Shown piece after piece: positions 1 through 6,995 of a DNA stretch of 32,566 nt. Below the pieces are notes generated by a model. That model saw nothing but the letters and a program-made list of their open reading frames with translations, searched no databases and had not been told where the DNA came from. Position 1 is the stretch's first letter. Each line of letters opens with the position of its first letter. This DNA is from Alcaligenaceae bacterium (GTDB lineage Bacteria > Pseudomonadota > Gammaproteobacteria > Burkholderiales > Burkholderiaceae_B), in assembly GCA_029263615.1 (NCBI GenBank), contig JAJUFT010000026.1:1-32566 (forward strand). The letters run 5' to 3'. The translations under genes were made by a program, and so were the position numbers.

Positions 1-132
1 CTGACCATCGGCATGATTCAGCGCGACGGTGTGTTCGTCATGCTCGGCTATCTGGGCACCGTATTGACCGTGGTGTACTTCAGCATTCTGCTGTATGCCG
101 CCTGGTGGGCGGGCGGTGCCCTGATCGGTTAA
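1..132 (+). CDS. C-terminal end of a membrane protein (partial)
   Basis: The reading frame is open from base 1 to a TAA at 130-132 and gives 43 residues. It holds one long hydrophobic stretch (FVMLGYLGTVLTVVYF through LLYAAWW) that would form one or two membrane helices, ending with a short GGALIG tail. The 5' end lies outside the window, so neither the start nor the family can be decided. Its stop overlaps the stop of the convergent small gene on the minus strand by a few bases. I do not recognise the family and assign no function. Confidence 0.5.
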   Translation: MTIGMIQRDGVFVMLGYLGTVLTVVYFSILLYAAWWAGGALIG

Positions 133-383
133 CGCTGGACGGCCTGCATGGCGTCTGCCGCGGCCGCCTCGAGCTTCTTCACTTCGTCAATGCCGGCACT
201 GCGGATGACCAGCATGCCGCACAGCACGGCAAGGAAAGCAGCGTAAAGCGCGGTTTTCAGGCCGGCAGACGGGCGTCGCTCCGGGCGAAGCGCAGCCTGG
301 GCACCGGTGCGCTCGGAGCGCGGGTGGGTGTATCCCGCCATGGCGGCCATGGTATTGAGGGCGACAGCTTGATAGGCGGACAT
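129..383 (-). CDS. Small single-helix membrane protein of unknown function
   Basis: An 84-residue protein with a polar N-terminus, one hydrophobic segment at about residues 43-64 (LKTALYAAFLAVLCGMLVI) and a short charged, alanine-rich C-terminal helix. A good Shine-Dalgarno sequence (CAGGAG on the minus strand) lies about eight bases before the ATG, which supports a real gene despite its size. Its stop codon interlocks with the stop of the plus-strand partial gene. The AT-rich region upstream carries a possible Fur box, so iron-dependent expression is possible. No family was recognised. Confidence 0.55.
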   Translation of the reverse strand: MSAYQAVALNTMAAMAGYTHPRSERTGAQAALRPERRPSAGLKTALYAAFLAVLCGMLVIRSAGIDEVKKLEAAAADAMQAVQR

Positions 384-564
384 GGAAAACTCCTGCTGAT
401 GTCACATGGCCTCCAGTCTAAATCAACTATTAAATGAAAACCATTCGCATTTATAAATATGTGGAATAGTTTCCATCAATCGGTTGCGGGGCGGAGAGCA
501 GCGTACGGGGCAGACGGCCTCCCGACGCAGGCAGAAATTGCCATACGTTGAGCCGAGAACCGCC
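384..564. other. AT-rich intergenic region upstream of the small membrane protein
   Basis: No gene is seen here. Bases 420-480 are strikingly AT-rich compared with the surrounding GC-rich DNA, as expected of a promoter for the minus-strand gene ending at 129. The rest, next to the end of the Na/Pi transporter gene, shows no clear hairpin terminator. Confidence 0.4.
436..450 (-). promoter_or_regulatory. Possible Fur-box-like operator
   Basis: The 15 bases TGAAAACCATTCGCA agree with the 7-1-7 Fur consensus (TGATAAT-N-ATTATCA) at about 11 of 14 defined positions. The site lies about 55-65 bases upstream of the small membrane protein start in AT-rich DNA, where a promoter is expected. AT-rich promoters give such matches by chance fairly often, so this is weak support. 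Confidence 0.3.
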
Positions 565-2274
565 TCACTCGGCGGATTGTCGTGCGGCGCGCGTCAGCCG
601 CGAACTGCGCAGGAGACCATGTTCTTCCAGAACCGGGTAGGCAATTGACACCAGCAGCGAGTTGATCTGCTTCAGGTCCCGCATGGTGTCCAGGTGCAGG
701 GAGCTGGTTTCGATGCTGCGTTCAGTCCCGTCGCTCAGGCGTTCGAAGTGCTTCTGACTCATGGTCCGCTCCAGTTCGCGCAAGCGGTCTTTTTCGCGAA
801 CGAGGCGCGCGGCGGTGTCGCAATCGCGGGAGATGAGCAGGTTGAACGCCAGCCGGGCGTTGGCCAGCACGAAACCATGCAGCGTCGCCAGCTCGCGCCA
901 ACCCTCCGTCGTGAATTCCAGGTTGCGGGATTTCTTGCGGCGCACATGAACCAGAAGATTGCGCACGATGATGTCGCCCACCTGCTCGAGCTTCACGCAG
1001 GCACCCACCAGTTCCTGGCAGCGCAGGGCTTCATCTTGCGAGAGCGGGCGTGAATTCACTCGGGCGAGATACAGCTTGATGGAAGCATGCTTTTCATCGA
1101 TGCGGTCGTCCATCCGCGCCAACGCCTTGATTTCCTCTTCAGTGGCGTGTTCGTAGAGTTCGATCACGCGCTGCAGCATGATCTCCACCGTCTCGCACAC
1201 GCCCACGACTTCACGGGCGGCATTCGCCAGCGCCTGTTGCGGCTTGTCCAGCATGGACTCATCGAGCGCCGACAGTTCCACGGGTTCGGACGCAGCGTCG
1301 GCACTGCTGCCGTCGGTCAGGTTCACCAGCCGTTCGGAGGCACGCACCACCCAGCGTGAAAAAGGAATGCCCGCCAGCAGGATGAAGACGTTGAAAAGAA
1401 TGTGGGCGTTGACCATCTGGGCGGCTTCGGTGTCTCCCAGCCACGCGGTCGACGGTTCCAGCCACAGGCATGCGGCGAGGATGAGCAGGGAGCCGGCGCC
1501 GCGCATGAGCAGGTTGCCCATGGGCACGACCCGCACGGCGGGGGCGGCATGGCGCGTCAGCAGAGGGGCAATGAGGGAACTGCCCAGATTGATGCCCAGC
1601 ACCAGGGCAATGCCCAGTTCGGGCGGCATGAAGCCCCGATCCGCCAGGGCGGCCATCAGCAGGAGGGTGGCGATGCTCGAGTGGAAGAGCCAGGTTACGC
1701 CGGCCGCCAGCAGATAGGCGCTGAGCAGGTCATCGGAAAAATAGGCAATCACCGCGGGCAAGGCGGCGCTTGTACGCAGGGGTTCCGAGGCCTCGCCGAT
1801 CAGCCTGAGGGACAGCAGAAGCAGGCCAATCCCCACGAGGATCCGACCCATCTGGCGCCAGGTGCGCTTCTCGGTCGACATGAAGATCACCGTGCCCATC
1901 AGCACGCACAGCGGCATGAGCATGGAGAGATCGAAGCGGAGAATCTTCACGATCAGGGCCGAACCCACCTCGGCGCCCCGGACTGCCAGCTGACCGGCCA
2001 GGCCGCTGATCATGCCCGAACCCGCGAAGGACGCCACCAGCAGGGTGACGGCCGTCGAACTTTGCAGCGCCAGCGCCAGCGAGGCGCCGGCAACGACCGC
2101 CTTGAACGGCCGGCTCATGACGGAGCGTAGGTGCTGGCGCAGCACGTTGCCGTAGGCGCGTTCCACGCCCGTGCGCACCATGCGCGTTGCGAAAAGCATT
2201 AACGCCACGGCTCCGGCCAGGTGCAGAAGAATCAGAGAACCGCTCATGTCTTTGAAACCGTATGCTGGGCGCAT
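565..2274 (-). CDS. Na/Pi cotransporter family protein with PhoU-like domain
   Basis: A 569-residue protein of the Na+/phosphate cotransporter II (NptA/YjbB) family, which moves phosphate across the inner membrane. The N-terminal half is a run of hydrophobic helices containing the inverted-repeat motifs LQSSTAVTLLVAS and FHSSIATLLL; the second has HSS where QSS is usual. After about residue 330 the protein becomes a helical, charged PhoU-like cytoplasmic domain (RVIELYEHATEEEIKALARMDDRID and onward). Length is normal for the family. Two starts are possible: the first ATG at 2274, or an ATG at 2247 giving MSGSLILLHLAGAV directly at the first helix. Neither has a strong ribosome binding site, and the inner one fits the family better. 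The gene is divergent from ttrS. Transport direction and true substrate are inferred. Confidence 0.85.
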   Translation of the reverse strand: MRPAYGFKDMSGSLILLHLAGAVALMLFATRMVRTGVERAYGNVLRQHLRSVMSRPFKAVVAGASLALALQSSTAVTLLVASFAGSGMISGLAGQLAVRGAEVGSALIVKILRFDLSMLMPLCVLMGTVIFMSTEKRTWRQMGRILVGIGLLLLSLRLIGEASEPLRTSAALPAVIAYFSDDLLSAYLLAAGVTWLFHSSIATLLLMAALADRGFMPPELGIALVLGINLGSSLIAPLLTRHAAPAVRVVPMGNLLMRGAGSLLILAACLWLEPSTAWLGDTEAAQMVNAHILFNVFILLAGIPFSRWVVRASERLVNLTDGSSADAASEPVELSALDESMLDKPQQALANAAREVVGVCETVEIMLQRVIELYEHATEEEIKALARMDDRIDEKHASIKLYLARVNSRPLSQDEALRCQELVGACVKLEQVGDIIVRNLLVHVRRKKSRNLEFTTEGWRELATLHGFVLANARLAFNLLISRDCDTAARLVREKDRLRELERTMSQKHFERLSDGTERSIETSSLHLDTMRDLKQINSLLVSIAYPVLEEHGLLRSSRLTRAARQSAE

Positions 2275-2329
2275 CGTGCCGGATGCGCTGCGAAAGAATC
2301 AAAGCGTATCACCGTGAGGAGGAAACCGC

Positions 2330-4432
2330 ATGGTCGGTGACGGATTGTCACCAGAGGCTCAATACGACTCTCGAGGGGGTGGCCGCCAGGCGCTCGAGGC
2401 GGGGAATCCGCGCAAAGTTGAGCCGCATGCGGGAAGCCGGCTAAAGTCCTCACGTATTCATCGCGCGCCCGCCGTGCCACTGGAACCGGCAGGACGCGCA
2501 CTTGTGAGGCCTTGCGTGTTCATCCGACGGTGCGCAGTCCATGCGCTCTTGATTCTTTTTCTGCTGCTGGCGGGGCTGGTGTCCGGCCACCTGCTGGCGG
2601 CGACCGGCCCGACGCCGGATCTGCAGGCCGAACGGGGACAGCCGGAAGCCCCGCAGATTGGTTTCAAGCAGGTCGAACCCGGCACTCGGCTGCGGCTGGG
2701 CATTCTCGCCTACAAGGGGGCCGAAGCGGCCCTTGGTGAATGGGAACCCCTGCAGACCTATCTGAGTGAAGCCCTGCCGCAGTATCGCCTGGAATTCTTC
2801 TATGGCGACTTGACCGCCCTGCGCACGGCGGTGAGTAACGGTGAGCTGGAGTTCGTACTCACCAACCCCGGCCAGTATGTCGAGCTGGAAGCCGAGCACG
2901 GTGTGGGCCGCATTGCCACCCTGGAACAGGGCCAGCTGGCTGCGTCCAACATTGCAGTGGGGGCGGCTGTGGTGGCCCTGCGCGAGCGCCACGACATGCA
3001 GAGCCTGGACGATTTGCGTGGTCGCGTGCTGGCCGCCACCCAGGAAGATGCGTTCGGCGGTTTCCAGACGGTCTGGTGGGAGCTGGACCAACGGGGCATG
3101 GACCCCTCGAGCGACCTTCAGGCCGTGCTCTTCACCGGCTTCCCCATGCAGACCGTACTGCAGGCGGTCGACAGTGGGCACGCGGATGCCGGCGTGGTCC
3201 GTGCCTGCCTGATCGAGCGCCGCCCCGACTGGCTCGAGCGCTACAAGGTGCTGTCCGGGATCTTCCATCCGGAGCTGGGCTGCACTGTTTCCACGCGGCT
3301 GTACCCCAATTGGCCCATCGCCAGCTTGCGTGACACGCCTGCCATCATGGCGCGTGACGTTGCGATCGCCCTGCTGCGCATGGACGCGCCAACGCACGGC
3401 TTGAGCTGGAATGTGCCTGCCGACTACCAGGTGATCCATGACGTGTTCCGAGAGCTGCAGATCGGTCCCTATGCCTATCTGCGCTCCACAACCCTGCGTG
3501 GTCTGCTGCGCACCTACTGGCCGCTGGGCATGCTGGCCTTGCTCGGGCTGTTTTTCTGGGGGCTGTATACCGCACGCAGTGAGTATCTGGTGCGCACACG
3601 CACGGCGGCCCTGGAACAGGCGCTGAAAGATCGGCAGGAGGCCGAACAGCGCATGCGCGCCAATCAGGAACAGGCAGATCACCTTGCGCGGCTGTCGGTG
3701 CTGGGAGAGCTCTCCAGCACCCTGGCCCATGAGCTCAGCCAGCCTCTGGCCGGCGTGAACAACTATGCCCAGAGTCTGCTGAGGCGCCTGGACAACGGGC
3801 GGCTGACCGAGGACGCCGTCCGCGAGGCCGCGCAGAACATCGTTCTGTTGTCCGAGAGTGCGGCCGGGGTGTTGAAGCGTATCAAGGGCTTCGCGCGCAA
3901 ACGTTCGGGCGTGCGTGAATGGGTCGTGATGCGGACGCTGGTCGACGATACCGTTGCCTTGTATCGGGGCATGCAGCGACATACCCCCGACATCGACATC
4001 GTCGACTGCCTGGAGTTCGGCCGCAAGCTGCAGGTCGATGGCCTGCAGATCCAGCAGGTTCTATTGAACCTGCTCAAGAACGCCCAGGACGCCATGCGGC
4101 ATACTCCCCGGGGGCAGCAGCGCATCCGGATTCTGCTGGAAGAGCAGCCCGGCTGGGTCTGGCTGCATGTGCAGGATTTCGGGCCCGGCATGACGCCCGA
4201 AGCACAGGAGCGGTTGTTCGAGCCCTTCTACACCAGCAAGGCGGATGGCCTGGGCCTGGGGCTGTCCATTTGCAAGGGGATTGTCGAAGCGCACGGCGGT
4301 CAATTGCTGGGCCGCCGGGCGGCCAATGCCCCACATCCGGAATGCGGGCCGGACGCGCCCGGAATGATCTTTTCGTTGAGCCTGCCATACCATGAACACA
4401 ATACAAAAACTGTCGATATATCTGGTGGATGA
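2330..4432 (+). CDS. ttrS: Tetrathionate-responsive sensor histidine kinase TtrS
   Basis: The sensor of the tetrathionate reductase locus. In 700-residue numbering it has a membrane anchor or signal at about 70-91, a periplasmic PhnD-like binding domain at about 118-385 (RLGILAYKG, LEFVLTNPGQYVELE), a second membrane helix at 396-415, then HisKA with the phospho-accepting His467 in LAHELSQPLAGVNNYAQ, and an HATPase with N box NLLKNAQDAM (N580-N584 region), DFGPGM and GLGLGLSICKG. This is the TtrS/TodS-like TtrS architecture. The start is uncertain: ATG 2330 has a strong AGGAGG at 2317-2322, but the first 58 residues look non-coding. GTG 2504, with AGGA just upstream, would give a 642-residue protein with a normal signal anchor. 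The gene overlaps ttrR by 41 bases, so the two are co-expressed. Confidence 0.88.
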   Translation: MVGDGLSPEAQYDSRGGGRQALEAGNPRKVEPHAGSRLKSSRIHRAPAVPLEPAGRALVRPCVFIRRCAVHALLILFLLLAGLVSGHLLAATGPTPDLQAERGQPEAPQIGFKQVEPGTRLRLGILAYKGAEAALGEWEPLQTYLSEALPQYRLEFFYGDLTALRTAVSNGELEFVLTNPGQYVELEAEHGVGRIATLEQGQLAASNIAVGAAVVALRERHDMQSLDDLRGRVLAATQEDAFGGFQTVWWELDQRGMDPSSDLQAVLFTGFPMQTVLQAVDSGHADAGVVRACLIERRPDWLERYKVLSGIFHPELGCTVSTRLYPNWPIASLRDTPAIMARDVAIALLRMDAPTHGLSWNVPADYQVIHDVFRELQIGPYAYLRSTTLRGLLRTYWPLGMLALLGLFFWGLYTARSEYLVRTRTAALEQALKDRQEAEQRMRANQEQADHLARLSVLGELSSTLAHELSQPLAGVNNYAQSLLRRLDNGRLTEDAVREAAQNIVLLSESAAGVLKRIKGFARKRSGVREWVVMRTLVDDTVALYRGMQRHTPDIDIVDCLEFGRKLQVDGLQIQQVLLNLLKNAQDAMRHTPRGQQRIRILLEEQPGWVWLHVQDFGPGMTPEAQERLFEPFYTSKADGLGLGLSICKGIVEAHGGQLLGRRAANAPHPECGPDAPGMIFSLSLPYHEHNTKTVDISGG

Positions 4433-5036
4433 CGACGCAGCCTTTCGCCGTTCGCTGGTCTTTCTTCTGGATTCGGTTGGCTGGGACGTCGTGGAGTACG
4501 ACAGCGCTGAAGCATTTCTGGCAGCCCATGATTCCGTTCCGGACGATCTGGGCTGCCTGTTGCTGGACATCCGCATGCCTTCCATGAGCGGGCTGGCACT
4601 GCAGCAGGAGCTGCTTTCCCGGGGTTGGTGCGCGGCCATCGTGTTCATGACGGGTCACGGGGACGTCGAAATGGCGGTGCAGGCCATGAAGGCAGGTGCC
4701 TGTGATTTCCTGGAAAAGCCGTTCAAGGACCAGGCCTTGCTGGACGCCGTGGATCATGCGGTGCGATGCACGCGCGAGAAACGGCGCGAGAACCGACGCC
4801 AGGCGCAGGCGCAAAGTCTGCTCGACCGGCTGTCGCCGCGTGAGCGCGAAGTGGCGCGGCTCGTGGCCCTGGGCGACCCGAACAAGGTGGTGGCCCACAA
4901 GCTGGGCATCAGTGAGAAAACCGTGCATGTACACCGGCAGCACATCATGGAGAAAACCGAAGTGGCCAATGCCGCCGAACTGACGCGTCTGATGCTCACC
5001 GCCGATGCCGCGGCACTTGATCTGGAGCAAACCTGA
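4392..5036 (+). CDS. ttrR: Response regulator TtrR (FixJ/NarL type)
   Basis: A 214-residue two-domain regulator that should activate ttrBCA when TtrS detects tetrathionate. The receiver domain has the acidic pocket D13-D15, phosphorylation site D59 (LLLDIRMPS), switch T87 and K109 (EKPFK). The C-terminal LuxR-type helix-turn-helix spans about 147-205 (LSPREREVARLVALGDPNK then ISEKTVHVHRQHIMEK). The start lies inside the end of ttrS, a 41-base overlap in a different frame, so translation is probably coupled. The stop is about 120 bases before ttrB, and repeats in that gap are candidate binding sites. The receiver/output pairing is characteristic of FixJ-type regulators, which do not contain a sigma-54 interaction domain. 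Confidence 0.87.
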   Translation: MNTIQKLSIYLVDDDAAFRRSLVFLLDSVGWDVVEYDSAEAFLAAHDSVPDDLGCLLLDIRMPSMSGLALQQELLSRGWCAAIVFMTGHGDVEMAVQAMKAGACDFLEKPFKDQALLDAVDHAVRCTREKRRENRRQAQAQSLLDRLSPREREVARLVALGDPNKVVAHKLGISEKTVHVHRQHIMEKTEVANAAELTRLMLTADAAALDLEQT

Positions 5037-5053
5037 GCCCGATTGGCGCGCCG

Positions 5054-5096
5054 AATAGGTAATTTCATCTATTTCCTTCAGTGATCCGCCAATAGG
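5054..5096 (+). promoter_or_regulatory. Candidate TtrR operator region upstream of ttrB
   Basis: In the 119-base gap between ttrR and ttrB there is an inverted repeat, AATAG (5054-5058) with CTATT (5069-5073) separated by ten bases, and a further AATAGG at 5091-5096. A possible -10 (TATCCT, 5116-5121) follows. The placement, just upstream of the structural genes and right after the regulator, is what is expected for TtrR binding sites. No experimental TtrR consensus was available to compare, so the assignment is inferred. Confidence 0.35.
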
Positions 5097-5155
5097 CACT
5101 GCCCCGGCTTCTTTCTATCCTGCAGACATCACCATCTGCAACGAGTTGAAGCCTG

Positions 5156-5947
5156 ATGAATTCGGATAGCCCCTCCCCGGTTCACGATGGCGCTGCACCC
5201 CCCTCACCCTGTGGCAGCAAGCGCCGTTTCCTGAAAGAGCTCCTTGGCGTAGGCGCCTCGGCCTCCATCATCCCCATCATGCCGGCGCAGGCCGCGATGG
5301 GTCAGCAGCCGCCCCGTCGTCCCGGCATGAAGGGAAAGCGGTTCGGCATGCTGATCGATCTGCGCAAGTGCATCGGCTGCCAGGCCTGCACCGTGAGCTG
5401 TTCCGTCGAGAACCTGCCTCCCATTGGCCAGTTCCGCACCACCGTCCTGCAGTATGAGATCGACAAGGACGACGGCAGCGCACCCGCCATGGTCAGCCTG
5501 CCCCGCCTGTGCAACCACTGCGAGAACCCGCCCTGCGTCCCGGTGTGTCCGGTGCAGGCGACCTTCCAGCGCGAAGACGGGGTGGTGCTCGTGGACAATG
5601 AGCGCTGCGTGGCCTGTGGCTACTGCGTTCAGGCCTGTCCCTATGATGCCCGCTTCATCAATCACGAAACGCAGACGGCCGACAAGTGCACCTTCTGCGA
5701 GCATCGGCTGGAAGCCGGACTGTTGCCGGCCTGCGTCGAGAGCTGCGTGGGCGGTGCCCGCGTGATTGGCGACCTGCTGGACGAGAACAGCGAGATCAGT
5801 CGCCGCATGGCCGCGAACAAGGATGACATCAAAGTGCTCAAGCCGGGCATGAACACTTCGCCCCGCGTGTTCTACATCGGCCTGCCCGACGAGTTCGTCG
5901 ACGGGGTCGAAGGGCAGGCCAGTGTGCGCCTGGTCAGCGAGCTCTGA
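5156..5947 (+). CDS. ttrB: Tetrathionate reductase iron-sulfur subunit TtrB
   Basis: A 263-residue electron-transfer subunit that carries electrons from TtrC to TtrA on the periplasmic side of the membrane. A Tat-like signal with SKRRFLKELLG (residues 21-31) and a hydrophobic stretch to MPAQA is at the N-terminus. Sixteen cysteines form four cubane motifs: C72-C75-C78-C82, C119-C122-C127-C131, C151-C154-C157-C161 and C178-C181-C193-C197, the DmsB/PhsB/TtrB pattern for four [4Fe-4S] clusters. Length is normal for TtrB. It is first in the ttrBCA transcript, with the stop 13 bases before the preferred ttrC start. The ribosome binding site is only moderate (GAGTTGAAG). Confidence 0.9.
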   Translation: MNSDSPSPVHDGAAPPSPCGSKRRFLKELLGVGASASIIPIMPAQAAMGQQPPRRPGMKGKRFGMLIDLRKCIGCQACTVSCSVENLPPIGQFRTTVLQYEIDKDDGSAPAMVSLPRLCNHCENPPCVPVCPVQATFQREDGVVLVDNERCVACGYCVQACPYDARFINHETQTADKCTFCEHRLEAGLLPACVESCVGGARVIGDLLDENSEISRRMAANKDDIKVLKPGMNTSPRVFYIGLPDEFVDGVEGQASVRLVSEL

Positions 5948-5960
5948 AGGAGAAGACGTC

Positions 5961-6995
5961 ATGCATATCATCGAACTGCTGACCCCTCACTATGACGCCG
6001 CCTGGCTGCCATGGGCCGTTCAGTACTTCTTCCTGGTGGGCATGGCCACTGGTGCGGCGCTGCTGTCGGCCTGGAGCGTTTGGTCTCCTTCGGATTCGCC
6101 AGTGGCCAGGGCTCTGCCCATCTTCATCGTGCTGCTGGCGGTCACCGCCGTCACGGCACCGGTATCGCTGCTGGCCGACCTGCATCAGCCGGCGCGCTTC
6201 TGGCACTTTTACGCGTACTTCACGCCGTGGTCGTGGATGTCCATGGGCGCGGTGCTGCTTCCCGTCTTTGTCGGGCTTGCACTGGCCATGTGCCTGGCCT
6301 GGTGGAAGGGCAGTCGGACGTGGCAGCGCATGCTGGCCATCCCGCTGGCGCTATCTGCGCTCAGCATCGTGGTCTACACGGGAGCGGAAGTCTCGGTGGT
6401 GCGTGCCCGTCTGCTGTGGAACAACCCCTGGGTGCCGGTCAATCTTGCCCTGACGGCCTGGCTGGCGGCGGCGGGCGCCTCCCTGCTGTTGAGCTTCTGG
6501 GTGCCGGCCGGTCGTGACGTCGCCGTGCGGGCATGGTTGGGCAAGCTGGGGCTGTTCCTGAGTCTGGCCCTGCTGGCGGTCGCCGCTGTCTGGATGGCCA
6601 GCGGCTATGTGATGCAAACCCCTTCATTCGTGCAGGCGCTGGAGCTCTACCAGAACTATCCCATCTGGCGCATCAGTCTGCGTTTGTCGGTGGCCCTGGG
6701 CGTGTTCGTGCTCGCGCTCTGGCTGCGTCCCGGCTGGTGGCTGGATTCCCCTCTGATGACGGTTGTGCTGGGCATGGCTGCCTGCGCGGCAGCCTGGGGG
6801 TTCCGCTGGGCGCTCTTCATGGGCGTGCAGGGCGTGCCCAAATACGGCGCCGGTCTCTATGTCTACTCCATGCCCTTGGGCGGGGACGGTCTGATGGGCA
6901 TCATCGGCGTCTTCGGTCTGTGCGTGGCCGTGCTGACGGCCGTGCTGTGGGGGCTGGAGATCAAAGAACGAACAAGCATTGAGCGAGTGATGTGA
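5961..6995 (+). CDS. ttrC: Tetrathionate reductase membrane subunit TtrC
   Basis: A 344-residue integral membrane protein of the NrfD/PsrC type, which oxidises quinol and passes electrons to TtrB. About nine hydrophobic helices can be counted, from FFLVGMATGAALLSAW to the last at GLMGIIGVFGLCVAVL. I chose ATG 5961 because AAGGAG sits eight bases before it and the protein then begins MHIIELLTPHYDAAW, typical of the family. A longer frame from 5922 would overlap ttrB and adds an unlikely N-terminus. Its stop overlaps the ttrA start (TGATG), so the two are translationally coupled. Confidence 0.9.
   Translation: MHIIELLTPHYDAAWLPWAVQYFFLVGMATGAALLSAWSVWSPSDSPVARALPIFIVLLAVTAVTAPVSLLADLHQPARFWHFYAYFTPWSWMSMGAVLLPVFVGLALAMCLAWWKGSRTWQRMLAIPLALSALSIVVYTGAEVSVVRARLLWNNPWVPVNLALTAWLAAAGASLLLSFWVPAGRDVAVRAWLGKLGLFLSLALLAVAAVWMASGYVMQTPSFVQALELYQNYPIWRISLRLSVALGVFVLALWLRPGWWLDSPLMTVVLGMAACAAAWGFRWALFMGVQGVPKYGAGLYVYSMPLGGDGLMGIIGVFGLCVAVLTAVLWGLEIKERTSIERVM

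Noticed and set aside
2450..3982. A 510-residue minus-strand open frame opposite ttrS
   Set aside because: It lies wholly opposite a gene with clear kinase motifs and shows histidine- and glutamine-rich shadow composition.
5095..5108. A GG-N10-GC sigma-54-like element before ttrB
   Set aside because: The spacing fits, but the TTGC part is poor and TtrR lacks a domain to activate sigma-54. The match may be chance in GC-rich DNA.
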